Positions 1 through 7,801 of a stretch of 10,729 bases of DNA are shown here, in pieces. The notes under the pieces were generated by a model. It was not told where the DNA came from. It ran no database searches and saw only the letters and a list, made by a program, of their open reading frames with translations. Positions within the stretch are counted from its first letter, which is position 1. Every line of letters starts with the position of its first letter. A program made the position numbers and the translations under genes. Source of the stretch: Desulfuromonadaceae bacterium (GTDB lineage: Bacteria; Desulfobacterota; Desulfuromonadia; Geobacterales; Pseudopelobacteraceae); NCBI GenBank assembly GCA_028686145.1, contig JAQUCQ010000083.1, forward strand, positions 1-10,729, read 5' to 3'.

Positions 1-1948
1 GAACTGCATGAAGAAATGGCGGCTGCTTCACATAACTAGAATGCGCATCCCATGGATACGTGGAAGAGCTATTATTTTCAAGCGCCTGCCATTCAGGAGT
101 GCCGTCGTACAGGTCCCCGTAACCGGAACGGAACATCTCCGGGGTAATCTCCCCGACCAGCTCAAGCAGTTCCGTTTGTGACGGCCAGACATCTTTCAGA
201 TATACCTGGCGGCCGTCCACTCCAGTGCCAAGCGGCGCAGAGGTGAGATCGATCCGTGTGGTCCCGGCCAGGGCAAAGGCGACAACCAGCGGCGGTGAAG
301 CGAGCCAACTCAACTTGGCCTGCGGGTGGATGCGTCCTTCAAAGTTACGGTTCCCGGAAAGAACGGCCGAAACGGCAAGGTCTTCTGAAACAATGGCGTT
401 TTCGATGGCCTTCGGCAGCGGGCCGGAATTGCCGATGCAGGTTGTACAGCCATAGCCGACCAGATCAAACCCGAGTGCAACCAGCGATTCGTACAGTCCG
501 GAGCGGCGCAGGTACTCCATTACTACTTTTGAACCGGGAGCAAGCGACGTTTTGACCCACGGTTTGACCGATAGGCCGGCCTCAACCGCTTTTTTTGCAA
601 GAAGTGCGGCCGCCAGCATGACAGTCGGATTAGAGGTGTTGGTGCAGGAGGTGATAGCCGCGATAACAACATCTCCATCCTTCAAATCAACACCAAGATC
701 GAGAACAGGAGCTGTTCTCATGTGTTGCGGCGTTGCTAGCGACCGGGAAACAGCAGCAGGAAGCTCCGAGAGTGGCACCCGGTCCTGGGGCCTTTTTGGA
801 CCCGCCAGACAGGGAACAATGCTTGCGAGATCGACGGTTACCGTTTTCGTGAATACTGGATCAGGTGAATCGGCGTCTCGCCATAACCCCTGTTCTCTAG
901 CGTAAAGCTCTACTAAAGCCGTCACCTCTTCACGACCGGTGAAGCGGAGATAATTGATGGTTTCGGCATCAATGGGAAAATATCCGCAGGTAGCACCATA
1001 CTCCGGGGACATGTTGGCGATGGTAGCGCGGTCGGCAATCGTCAGGCCATCGAGACCGGGCCCGTAGAATTCCACAAATTTCCCGACCACACCGGTCTTG
1101 CGAAGTAGTTCCGTAATCGTGAGAACCAGATCGGTTGCGGTCACTCCGGGCTGTAGTCTCCCCTCAAGCAACACTCCAACAACGTCAGGAATTGTCATTG
1201 ATACCGGCTGTCCCAGCATGGCGGCCTCTGCCTCGATCCCGCCGACTCCCCACCCGAGCACGCCAAGGCCGTTGATCATCGTGGTGTGGCTGTCCGTGCC
1301 AAGCAGGGTATCGGGATACGCAACAGCTGTCTCTCCATCACCGCCCTGCCAGACGACCCTGGCAAGATATTCCAGATTGACCTGGTGGCAAATTCCGGTC
1401 CCGGGGGGGACAACCCGAAAGTTATCAAAGGCATTCTGTCCCCAACGCAGAAAAGCATACCGTTCCCGGTTTCTCTCCATTTCACGTTCCACATTGATCT
1501 GGAAAGATTCGGAAGAACCATAACTATCCACTTGCACCGAGTGGTCGATAATCAAATCAACCGGGATCAGAGGATTAATCGACTCCGGATCACCGCCTGA
1601 AGCGGCAACTGCGTCCCTCATGGCAGCCAGATCTGCTACGGCAGGCACGCCGGTGAAGTCCTGCATCAACACACGACCGGGACGGAAGGCAATCTCCCTC
1701 GTTGAAGTGCGATGTTCCAGCCAATCGCCAAAGGCCAGGATATCGTCAGTCGTGACCGTATCCCCGTCTTCGTTGCGCAGCAGGTTTTCCAAAAGGATCT
1801 TGAGGGTACGAGGGAGCTTCGATACGTTGCCGACTCCGGCCCGTTCCAGCGCATCGACCTTGTAGATGCGGAAACTCTGTCCGCCTACCGCAAGGGTCGC
1901 CGCGGAGTTGTATGAGTCGAGCACGTTTTTATCCGGCGAATTTTTCAT
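1..1948 (-). CDS. acnA: Aconitate hydratase A (AcnA/IRP1 type), C-terminus cut off by the window edge
   Basis: This enzyme interconverts citrate and isocitrate through cis-aconitate in the cytoplasmic TCA cycle, using a [4Fe-4S] cluster. The minus-strand frame is open from ATG 1948 to the window edge (649 codons), so it lacks roughly the last 240 residues (the swivelling domain 4) of a typical AcnA of about 890 aa. Cluster ligands are visible as Cys435 in SCTNTSNP (codon 644-646) and as Cys501 and Cys504 in GYGCTTCIGNSG (446-448 and 437-439). This is the order and spacing of AcnA/IRP1, not AcnB. Other family motifs are IDHSVQVDSYG, GTDSHTTMINGLGVLGWGVGG (D219-S220-H221), and STY/PPF near the edge. 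I saw no internal stop or frameshift. The start at 1948 has AGGTGG seven bases upstream. It lies 56 bp downstream of glmS on the same strand and may be read from it. Identification is firm. Confidence 0.96.
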   Translation of the reverse strand, partial: MKNSPDKNVLDSYNSAATLAVGGQSFRIYKVDALERAGVGNVSKLPRTLKILLENLLRNEDGDTVTTDDILAFGDWLEHRTSTREIAFRPGRVLMQDFTGVPAVADLAAMRDAVAASGGDPESINPLIPVDLIIDHSVQVDSYGSSESFQINVEREMERNRERYAFLRWGQNAFDNFRVVPPGTGICHQVNLEYLARVVWQGGDGETAVAYPDTLLGTDSHTTMINGLGVLGWGVGGIEAEAAMLGQPVSMTIPDVVGVLLEGRLQPGVTATDLVLTITELLRKTGVVGKFVEFYGPGLDGLTIADRATIANMSPEYGATCGYFPIDAETINYLRFTGREEVTALVELYAREQGLWRDADSPDPVFTKTVTVDLASIVPCLAGPKRPQDRVPLSELPAAVSRSLATPQHMRTAPVLDLGVDLKDGDVVIAAITSCTNTSNPTVMLAAALLAKKAVEAGLSVKPWVKTSLAPGSKVVMEYLRRSGLYESLVALGFDLVGYGCTTCIGNSGPLPKAIENAIVSEDLAVSAVLSGNRNFEGRIHPQAKLSWLASPPLVVAFALAGTTRIDLTSAPLGTGVDGRQVYLKDVWPSQTELLELVGEITPEMFRSGYGDLYDGTPEWQALENNSSSTYPWDAHSSYVKQPPFLHAV

Positions 1949-1984
1949 AGCAGGTCCACCTTTCCCGAGAGCCAATTGCCTCCT
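1949..1984 (-). promoter_or_regulatory. Two competing Shine-Dalgarno sequences ahead of acnA
   Basis: Reading the minus strand, AGGTGG lies seven bases before ATG 1948 and is well placed. Further upstream is a perfect AGGAGG, but it is only three bases before an in-frame TTG at 1975, which would add nine residues. The short spacing and rare start codon make the TTG less likely. The ATG also puts the first cluster cysteine at residue 435. The AGGAGG may be a leftover, a standby site, or a second start. Confidence 0.5.
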
Positions 1985-2004
1985 GAAAGAGACAAGCTCT
2001 TCTG

Positions 2005-3834
2005 TCACTCCACAGTAACACTCTTGGCCAAGTTTCTTGGCTGGTCGACGTCGGTCCCTTTCAATACGGCGATGTGGTACGCCAGAAGCTGCAGCGGCAC
2101 CGACAGCAGCAGCGGTTCAAGATCTTCATCAAGGCTCGGTATTTCAATGACCGTTTCTGCCCTGCTTCGAACGTCTTCATCGCCGACGGAACAGATGGCG
2201 ATCACACGACCGCCACGGGCGATTATTTCCTCCATGTTGGAGAGCGTTTTTTCATATGTACTCCCTTGAGGCACCAGTACCACCACCGGCACATCCTCGT
2301 CAATCAGCGCGATTGGCCCATGCTTCATTTCACCGGCCGGATACCCTTCAGCGTGGATGTAGGAAATCTCCTTGAGCTTCAACGCCCCTTCAAGGGCGAT
2401 CGGATAGTTTTTACCACGCCCGATATACAGAAAATCACGGGCATTCATATATTTTTTTGCAATCGCTTCGACCTCTTCATTCAGCTTGAGGGTTTCCACC
2501 AACAAGCCCGACACCTGTTTGAGCGACGCAATCATGCGCTTCCCATGGACAGCATCGATCGTGCAGTTTGCCCTTCCCAAGCGAATAGTAAAGAGATACA
2601 AGGCGATCAACTGGGTAACAAAAGCCTTCGTTGATGCCACGCCGATCTCCGGACCGGCATGGGTATAAATCACACCGTCCGACTCGCGGGCAATTGAGGA
2701 ATCGACCACGTTGCAAATCGCCATATTCATGGCGCCACGCGATTTTGCCTCGCGCAGGGCCGCCAGAGTGTCGGCTGTTTCCCCCGATTGGGAGATGACG
2801 ATAGCCAGCGTGCTTTCATCTACAACCGGAGTGCGATAACGGAATTCGGAGGCAAAATCAACCTCAACCGGAATCCGGCAGAGTCCCTCAATGTAGAATT
2901 TACCCAGCAGCGCCGAGTGCCATGAAGTGCCGCAGGCGATAATGACAATTCGCTTGATCGCCGCCAACTGGCGATCGCTGAACTGCAACGTTTCAAGATG
3001 CACATCCCCATCTCCCTCCAGTAGACGGCCGGCGATGGTGTCACGGACCGCACGCGGCTGTTCATGGATTTCTTTCAGCATGAAGTGCCGGTATCCCGCC
3101 TTCTCGGCCATCAAGGGCGACCAGTCGATATGGCGCGCTTGTTTATCCAGTGGCGCACCCGCTATCGTTGAAAAATGAGCCGCGCCGTCTCTGAAAACAA
3201 CCAACTCGCCATCCTCCATAAAAACCATCTCGCGGGTATTGGCCAGAATTGCCGGGACATCGGATGCGACAAAAAACTCTCCTTCACCGAGGCCAACTAC
3301 CATCGGCGATCCCTGCTTGGCGGCGATCAGCGCCCCCGGATCCTTTTCGTTGAGGATACAGACAGCAAATGCCCCGCGCAATTGTGCCAGCGTCTTCCTG
3401 ACAGCCTTTTCAAAATCGGCTTCAGTATGAAGCGTTTCCTCAATCAGATGCGCGATGACTTCACTGTCAGTTTCACTTTTGAACGTGTGACCAATCAGCT
3501 TAAGCTGATTTTTCAGCTGTAGATGATTTTCTATGATGCCGTTATGCACCAGAATAACTGGACCAGCCTTGTGTGGATGGGCGTTGATTTCAGAAGGCCT
3601 GCCATGCGTTGCCCATCGGGTATGACCGATGCCGACCGTACCGGCAAGCGGCTGATCCCGCAAGAGATTTTCAAGATTTATCAGTTTGCCCTGGCTTCTG
3701 CGAATAGCGGACCCGCCATCCGTAAGCGTGGCAATCCCGGCTGAATCGTAACCGCGATATTCAAGTTTTTTAAGACCCTCCAGAATGATTGGGGTTGCCT
3801 GCTGCTCACCAATGTATCCAACAATGCCACACAT
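2005..3834 (-). CDS. glmS: Glutamine--fructose-6-phosphate aminotransferase (isomerizing), GlmS
   Basis: This cytoplasmic enzyme converts fructose 6-phosphate and glutamine to glucosamine 6-phosphate, the first committed step towards UDP-GlcNAc for peptidoglycan and lipid A. The 609-aa protein is complete. It begins MCGIVGYIG, so Cys2 becomes the N-terminal nucleophile after Met removal. Residues 1 to about 220 form the Ntn glutamine amidotransferase, with HTRWATHG at 71-78 and HNGIIENH at 97-104. Two SIS sugar-isomerase domains follow at about 285-425 and 455-600. Visible sugar-site motifs are CGTSWHS (301-307), SQSGETADT (348-356), Glu489, His505 in GEMKHGP, and Lys604 near the end DQPRNLAKSVTVE. 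These agree with the E. coli catalytic residues after allowing for the initiator Met. The start has GAGGAG five bases upstream. It is divergent from mrcA and upstream of acnA. The usual partner gene glmU is not adjacent here. Confidence 0.98.
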   Translation of the reverse strand: MCGIVGYIGEQQATPIILEGLKKLEYRGYDSAGIATLTDGGSAIRRSQGKLINLENLLRDQPLAGTVGIGHTRWATHGRPSEINAHPHKAGPVILVHNGIIENHLQLKNQLKLIGHTFKSETDSEVIAHLIEETLHTEADFEKAVRKTLAQLRGAFAVCILNEKDPGALIAAKQGSPMVVGLGEGEFFVASDVPAILANTREMVFMEDGELVVFRDGAAHFSTIAGAPLDKQARHIDWSPLMAEKAGYRHFMLKEIHEQPRAVRDTIAGRLLEGDGDVHLETLQFSDRQLAAIKRIVIIACGTSWHSALLGKFYIEGLCRIPVEVDFASEFRYRTPVVDESTLAIVISQSGETADTLAALREAKSRGAMNMAICNVVDSSIARESDGVIYTHAGPEIGVASTKAFVTQLIALYLFTIRLGRANCTIDAVHGKRMIASLKQVSGLLVETLKLNEEVEAIAKKYMNARDFLYIGRGKNYPIALEGALKLKEISYIHAEGYPAGEMKHGPIALIDEDVPVVVLVPQGSTYEKTLSNMEEIIARGGRVIAICSVGDEDVRSRAETVIEIPSLDEDLEPLLLSVPLQLLAYHIAVLKGTDVDQPRNLAKSVTVE

Positions 3835-3896
3835 ATACTCTCCTCACTTGCCTGTAATTATCCATGTATGAAACATGATACGTAGTACCATAAACA

Positions 3897-3909
3897 GCTA
3901 CTTTGTAGC
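3897..3909. repeat. 13-bp perfect inverted repeat GCTAC-TTT-GTAGC
   Basis: The two five-base arms are exact and sit on top of the candidate glmS -10 hexamer. A repressor site there would block glmS transcription, but arms this short can also occur by chance. Confidence 0.4.
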
Positions 3910-3928
3910 ACGATTTTTTTGTTGGCAA
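3902..3928 (-). promoter_or_regulatory. Candidate glmS promoter with extended -10
   Basis: On the minus strand TTGCCA (3928-3923) is followed after 15 bp by TACAAA (3907-3902), which is preceded by TGC as in an extended -10. The spacer is short and the -10 matches the consensus at only four of six positions, so this is tentative. The predicted leader to the glmS start is about 60 nt. Confidence 0.3.
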
Positions 3929-3941
3929 CGCCATTTTCACC

Positions 3942-3959
3942 ATGCTCAGTCAAGAGCAT
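3942..3959. repeat. 18-bp perfect dyad ATGCTC-N6-GAGCAT
   Basis: Six-base arms flank a six-base centre (AGTCAA), all between the two divergent promoter candidates. The size and symmetry fit a binding site for a dimeric helix-turn-helix regulator acting on glmS, mrcA or both. No regulator gene is adjacent, so the assignment is inference only. Confidence 0.45.
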
Positions 3960-3984
3960 CCGTATTGCGAATATCTTTGAATTC

Positions 3985-4012
3985 CTGAAATGATATGTTA
4001 TTTTGCTATAGT
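3985..4012 (+). promoter_or_regulatory. Candidate mrcA promoter (sigma-70, extended -10)
   Basis: CTGAAA (3985-3990) is followed after 16 bp by TATAGT (4007-4012), with TGC directly before it giving an extended -10. Transcription would start near 4019, leaving a leader of about 56 nt. This is the best match on the plus strand in this intergenic region. Confidence 0.45.
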
Positions 4013-4020
4013 TTAAAAAT

Positions 4021-4050
4021 AATGACCATTGCAGCTCAGGGTCGGTCATT
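4021..4050 (+). repeat. Inverted repeat AATGACC...GGTCATT in the mrcA leader
   Basis: Exact seven-base arms (4021-4027 and 4044-4050) enclose 16 bases. The repeat starts a few bases after the predicted mrcA transcription start and ends ten bases before the GGAAGG ribosome-binding site (4061-4066). It could be an RNA hairpin in the leader or an operator just downstream of the start. Confidence 0.4.
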
Positions 4051-4074
4051 CAGTTTAACAGGAAGGTTCGCTCA

Positions 4075-6420
4075 ATGCACAGAAAGACACAGTTTTCCAT
4101 TAAAAACAGCGGTTTTTTGTCTACGGCATTGCTGTTTACAGTGACGCTGGCGGTTGTTGTTCTTCTCGGCGTGTCCGGGTACGTATTTTATCTGATGGCA
4201 CGGCTCCCCAAGGTCGATCGGTTGGCAGACTACAAACCCCCGATTGTCTCACAGGTTTTTGGAGATGATGGCACTCTGGTTGGAGAGTTTTATCTGGAAC
4301 GCCGCATTGTGGTGCCGATCAACAAAATGCCACGCAAACTGATTCAAGCATTTGTTTCGGCTGAAGATTCCAATTTTTATTCCCATACCGGAATCGATTA
4401 TCTGGGGATTGTACGGGCGGCCTTCAAAAACCTGATGTCCATGAGCAAAAAAGAAGGCGCCTCCACCATCACTCAGCAGGTTACCAAATCCATGCTGCTT
4501 TCCCCGGAGAAAAAATTCTCCCGCAAGATCAAAGAAGCAATTCTTGCCAAGCGCATGGAGGAGCGACTTTCCAAGGATGAGATCCTATATCTGTACCTCA
4601 ATCAGATCTATCTCGGGAATGGCGCATATGGTGTTCAAGCAGCGGCTGAAACGTATTTCGGCAAAAATGTTGAACAGCTCAATCTGGCCGAGATATCCAT
4701 GCTGGCAGGCCTCCCAAAAGCTCCCAATGCCTATTCTCCTATCAAGCATCTTGAAAAAGCTCGTGAGCGCCAAGCGTATGTGCTTGATCGCATGACTGCC
4801 GAGGGGTATATATCTCCGGCCGAAGCAGACCATGCCAAAAAGACACCCATTGTTCTTCAGCCGATGAAGAAGGTTAACAACGAACAGTCCGCCTATTTTC
4901 TTGAATATCTGCGGATGCAGCTGGAACAGAAATACGGGGAAGACCAACTCTACAAGGGTGGGCTAAAAATATACACCACCATGAACGCCTCCATGCAGCG
5001 TGCTGCCTACAACAGCCTCCGCAAAGGGCTCAAAGAGGTGGACAAACGCCAAGGCTTCCGGGGGCCAACCAAATTTTTGACAGAAGCGGAGGTCGCCGCT
5101 TTTTGCAATAAAGTTGAAGATTCTATTGACTCGGCGACACTTATAACCGGCGAGACCTACCAAGGCGTTGTCGTTGGCTTCAATCCCCAAAAAGGCGAAG
5201 CCCTGATCAGAGTCGGAGACCGCACAGGCTTTCTCTCCCGAAAACACATGGCGTGGGGCGGCAGAATCGGCATGATCAACCATTATGGCAAGCCTGAAAA
5301 GGGCAGCAAGGGACTGACACTTGGGTCCGTCATCGAGGTATCGGTCGTTTCTCCCGATAGCAACAAGGAAGGGGCGCAGTTTGCCCTGGACCAGACACCG
5401 GAAGTACAAGCGGCACTGGTCTCTATTGATCCCCGCACTGGCGGAGTCAAGGCTATGGTCGGCGGGTACGATTTCAAAAAAAGCCAGTTTAACCGCGCCA
5501 TGCAGGCAAAAAGAAACGCCGGCTCGGCTTTCAAACCGATTATTTATGCGGCAGCTCTTGACAAGGGTCTAACACCTGCCACGATCATCGAAGATGAACC
5601 GGTCGAATACCCGGACGGCGCAGGCGGAACCTGGAAACCCCAGAATTACGACCATTTGTTTCGTGGTCCAGTAACCATGCGCGAGGCATTGACCGAATCA
5701 ATCAATATCGTCAGCGTCAAGATCATGGAGCAGATTGGAGCTCCGTATGCCGCGGAATATGCAAAAAAACTGGGGTTTACTTCTCCGATTCCCGCCAACT
5801 TGGCACTGGCTCTGGGAGCAGCCTCCATATCCCCCTTTGAGTTAACAACTGCGTACACGGTTTTTGCGAACAAAGGCCAACTTATCTCTCCATATTTTGT
5901 CACCAAAGTAACCGACTCTGATGGCACAGTCCTTCAGGACACTCCTCCGCCAGTGCCGGTTCCGGTAATTCCACCCGAGACAGCATATGTCATAACCAAC
6001 CTGATGCAGAGTGTCGTTACCAGCGGCACCGGGCATCGCGCATCACTTATCGGACGGCCGGTAGCCGGAAAAACCGGCACTACCAATGGAGCAAAGGACG
6101 CCTGGTTTGTCGGTTATATTCCGCAGTTGGTGACTGGCGTCTGGGTCGGATACGATCAGGGGCGCTCTCTTGGAAGTGGGGGAACCGGCGGCCAGGCCGC
6201 CGCCCCGATATGGAGCGACTTCATGCAACAAGCCGTCCTGTCTCTGCCGGTTGAGGATTTTGAGGCCCCGGAGAATGTTTCGTTTGTTCTGATAAATCCA
6301 CGCACCGGCAAGCTTGCCAGAGAGGGCACCGCGGGAGCGGTCATGGAATGCTTCATAAAAGGGACCGAACCATCATCATACGATGAGAGCACGTCCCCAC
6401 AAATTAGCACAGATCCATAA
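4075..6420 (+). CDS. mrcA: Penicillin-binding protein 1A (bifunctional glycosyltransferase/transpeptidase)
   Basis: This inner-membrane, periplasm-facing enzyme polymerises lipid II into glycan strands and cross-links them by DD-transpeptidation. The 781-aa protein has a short basic N-terminus and one membrane segment at about 15-42. The GT51 domain (about 55-230) has catalytic Glu97 in AEDSNFYSH, GASTITQQ at 128-135, a second Glu near 162 ahead of RLSKDEILYLYLN, and GNGAYGVQAAAETYFGK. An OB-like domain typical of PBP1A lies at about 320-430. The transpeptidase has Ser484-x-x-Lys487 (SAFK), Ser542-Ile-Asn544, and Lys666-Thr-Gly668, so all active-site motifs are intact. A proline-rich patch at 624-634 looks like a surface loop. 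The start has GGAAGG eight bases upstream. It is divergent from glmS and convergent with the L,D-transpeptidase gene. Confidence 0.97.
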   Translation: MHRKTQFSIKNSGFLSTALLFTVTLAVVVLLGVSGYVFYLMARLPKVDRLADYKPPIVSQVFGDDGTLVGEFYLERRIVVPINKMPRKLIQAFVSAEDSNFYSHTGIDYLGIVRAAFKNLMSMSKKEGASTITQQVTKSMLLSPEKKFSRKIKEAILAKRMEERLSKDEILYLYLNQIYLGNGAYGVQAAAETYFGKNVEQLNLAEISMLAGLPKAPNAYSPIKHLEKARERQAYVLDRMTAEGYISPAEADHAKKTPIVLQPMKKVNNEQSAYFLEYLRMQLEQKYGEDQLYKGGLKIYTTMNASMQRAAYNSLRKGLKEVDKRQGFRGPTKFLTEAEVAAFCNKVEDSIDSATLITGETYQGVVVGFNPQKGEALIRVGDRTGFLSRKHMAWGGRIGMINHYGKPEKGSKGLTLGSVIEVSVVSPDSNKEGAQFALDQTPEVQAALVSIDPRTGGVKAMVGGYDFKKSQFNRAMQAKRNAGSAFKPIIYAAALDKGLTPATIIEDEPVEYPDGAGGTWKPQNYDHLFRGPVTMREALTESINIVSVKIMEQIGAPYAAEYAKKLGFTSPIPANLALALGAASISPFELTTAYTVFANKGQLISPYFVTKVTDSDGTVLQDTPPPVPVPVIPPETAYVITNLMQSVVTSGTGHRASLIGRPVAGKTGTTNGAKDAWFVGYIPQLVTGVWVGYDQGRSLGSGGTGGQAAAPIWSDFMQQAVLSLPVEDFEAPENVSFVLINPRTGKLAREGTAGAVMECFIKGTEPSSYDESTSPQISTDP

Positions 6421-6423
6421 ACA

Positions 6424-6455
6424 CGAAGGGGGCGCCGCAACAGACGCCCCCTTCG
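6424..6455. terminator. Strong hairpin between convergent mrcA and L,D-transpeptidase genes
   Basis: Exact 11-base arms CGAAGGGGGCG (6424-6434) and CGCCCCCTTCG (6445-6455) enclose a ten-base loop. It begins three bases after the mrcA stop and lies 33 bases from the end of the opposing gene. Neither side is followed by a proper U run (only TGTTTCTTC-like sequence). It may end transcription inefficiently in both directions, or act as an RNA 3'-end stabiliser. Confidence 0.75.
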
Positions 6456-6487
6456 CTATATGCGTGTTTCTTCAGCACAACACTTGA

Positions 6488-7699
6488 TTACAATGAAATA
6501 TCCACGGCGATCCCACGCTGCTGCTTTACCACCAATTCAAATTTTTCCCAGTCAACCAACCCCGAAAGTTTTTGTTTCTCTACCATCTGCCGGGCTTCCG
6601 TGACAAGATTTACAACCTTGTGATATGCATCATGATGTACTTCTAAAAAGACCCGTCCATCTTCGGTCACGGCCAACTTAACCGGCTTGTAAATTATTTC
6701 GCCTCTGGTATTTACCTTGATCTGCGGAAAAAACTTTTTCATCTGGCTTGGAGATAACCGGATACACCCATGGCTGGAGAAGCTATAAATTGACGACGGC
6801 CGAATAGTGCTATGGATCAAAATACCGGGAATCGATGTCCTGATCGCATATTTGCCAAGCGGGTTCTCAGGGCCCGGAGGAATCCGGGCAACAATCTCCT
6901 TGCCATGTTCTTCCATTTCAGTCTGAATTGATGGCGGCACTGTCCATGTCGGATCTTTTGTTTTTGCTGTTATTCTGAATTTTCCAACCGGCGTCTGCCA
7001 GACATATTTTTCATTTTTCACCGCCGAACCAAGCGCCACAGGAAGCGACGTGACAAGAGATCCTTGCTGAAAATAATACAAGGTCAGATCCGGAATATTG
7101 ATGATAATTCCATTTTCAATCTTCCGAGGTATGATTTTGAGATTATTATAGGCAAGTTTTTGCCCGATCTTGAGATGCACCGTGCCATCCAGATGGTTCA
7201 TTTTGCGAAGATGCCGTTGGGTAACCCCCAATTTAGCAGCAACAAGACGAAGCGTATCAGCTTTCACCACTGTGTAGACACCTCGTGAACCGACAAGCCT
7301 GCTCGAATACGTTTCCGGTTCATCTCCATCCGGATTGGCCAGCTGATTTAAATCGGCTGGAGAGGGGGCATTGGCAACCTCAGGCTCCGGCGTCACTTCT
7401 GATGCGGTAATCATCGACTCAATTATCCGCGATTTTTGAAGCGCCAGCCGGTAAAATTTTTCAGCGTTAGCCAGATCGTTATTTGAAAAATAGCGCCGCG
7501 CGACCTCAAAAACAAGATCGAGGCTTTTCATGTCGTCGGGAAAATTCTGGGCAGCAACATTTTGCTGCAGGCTTGATAGTGCCGTTTCAGCATCCTGCTT
7601 GACATCTGCGGCCGCGGGTGCGACATGCAAAAACGTAGCAACAATCAAAGAAAGGGACACGAGGAGATGTGATGCAAATTGATTAATGGAGAAATTCAT
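6488..7699 (-). CDS. Secreted LysM-YkuD L,D-transpeptidase (ErfK/YbiS family)
   Basis: This periplasmic enzyme probably makes 3-3 peptide cross-links in peptidoglycan, or attaches a lipoprotein to it, by a cysteine mechanism not blocked by most penicillins. Which of these it does cannot be read from sequence. The 403-aa protein has a signal peptide (hydrophobic 12-24, likely cleavage after Ala31 in APAAA-D). A helical stretch at about 35-95 resembles a TPR-like repeat. A LysM peptidoglycan-binding domain lies at about 141-187 (starts VYTVVKADTL). The YkuD domain at about 197-340 has His296 in ILIHST and catalytic Cys312 in SSHGCIRLS. After it, about 60 residues end in the GIAVDISL tail common in the family. 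The start at 7699 suits the signal peptide, but its ribosome-binding site is weak (AAGAAG). It is convergent with mrcA, another wall enzyme. Confidence 0.93.
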   Translation of the reverse strand: MNFSINQFASHLLVSLSLIVATFLHVAPAAADVKQDAETALSSLQQNVAAQNFPDDMKSLDLVFEVARRYFSNNDLANAEKFYRLALQKSRIIESMITASEVTPEPEVANAPSPADLNQLANPDGDEPETYSSRLVGSRGVYTVVKADTLRLVAAKLGVTQRHLRKMNHLDGTVHLKIGQKLAYNNLKIIPRKIENGIIINIPDLTLYYFQQGSLVTSLPVALGSAVKNEKYVWQTPVGKFRITAKTKDPTWTVPPSIQTEMEEHGKEIVARIPPGPENPLGKYAIRTSIPGILIHSTIRPSSIYSFSSHGCIRLSPSQMKKFFPQIKVNTRGEIIYKPVKLAVTEDGRVFLEVHHDAYHKVVNLVTEARQMVEKQKLSGLVDWEKFELVVKQQRGIAVDISL

Positions 7700-7738
7700 A
7701 GCGGCGCTTCTTGTACATTACAATCTACATATAGTGCA

Positions 7739-7761
7739 ATTATATTTTTTGCCGCTGTCAA
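7739..7761 (-). promoter_or_regulatory. Promoter-like A/T-rich segment upstream of the L,D-transpeptidase gene
   Basis: The minus strand has a perfect TTGACA (7761-7756) and a perfect TATAAT (7744-7739), but only 11 bp apart, too short for one sigma-70 promoter. TATAAT may work with a poor -35, or TTGACA may pair with a weaker -10 further down. A transcription start within 40 bases of the coding start is plausible. Confidence 0.3.
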
Positions 7762-7785
7762 ATGATATTGGACACCTAAGATCTC

Positions 7786-7801
7786 TGGCACTTATCTGGC
7801 T
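7786..7801 (+). promoter_or_regulatory. Sigma-54-like -24/-12 element with no gene behind it
   Basis: TGGCAC, five bases, then TGGCT matches the TGGCAC-N5-TTGCW consensus with one mismatch and keeps the GG-N10-GC spacing. It points right, into the 3' end of a minus-strand gene, so it would make only an antisense or small RNA. A chance match is quite possible. Confidence 0.25.

Larger units (their letters stand above)
3835..4074. other. Divergent glmS/mrcA intergenic regulatory region
   Basis: These 240 bp must carry promoters for both genes. They hold at least four short inverted repeats (3863-3877, 3897-3909, 3942-3959, 4021-4050) and A/T-rich blocks. An open frame of 63 codons on the minus strand (3858-4049) crosses all of these elements and resembles no protein I know, so I treat the stretch as non-coding. 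There is no sign of the Firmicute-type glmS ribozyme immediately ahead of the glmS start, although I could not fold the sequence. Confidence 0.6.

Noticed and set aside
2074..2634. 186-codon plus-strand open frame inside glmS
   Set aside because: It is the antisense shadow of a well-conserved enzyme gene and has no recognisable domain.
3835..3900. glmS ribozyme ahead of glmS
   Set aside because: The leader is only about 60 nt from the candidate start and I could not recognise the ribozyme core; the class is mainly known from Firmicutes.
3858..4049. 63-codon minus-strand open frame between glmS and mrcA
   Set aside because: It overlaps the promoters and dyads of both flanking genes, has no good ribosome-binding site and resembles no protein family I know.
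4585..5409. Two minus-strand open frames (120 and 148 codons) inside mrcA
   Set aside because: They are antisense to the intact PBP1A reading frame, with no family resemblance and no start signals.
7739..7761. TTGACA and TATAAT as one strong sigma-70 promoter
   Set aside because: Both hexamers are perfect, but the spacer is 11 bp instead of about 17, so they cannot serve together. Kept only as a low-confidence promoter-like segment.
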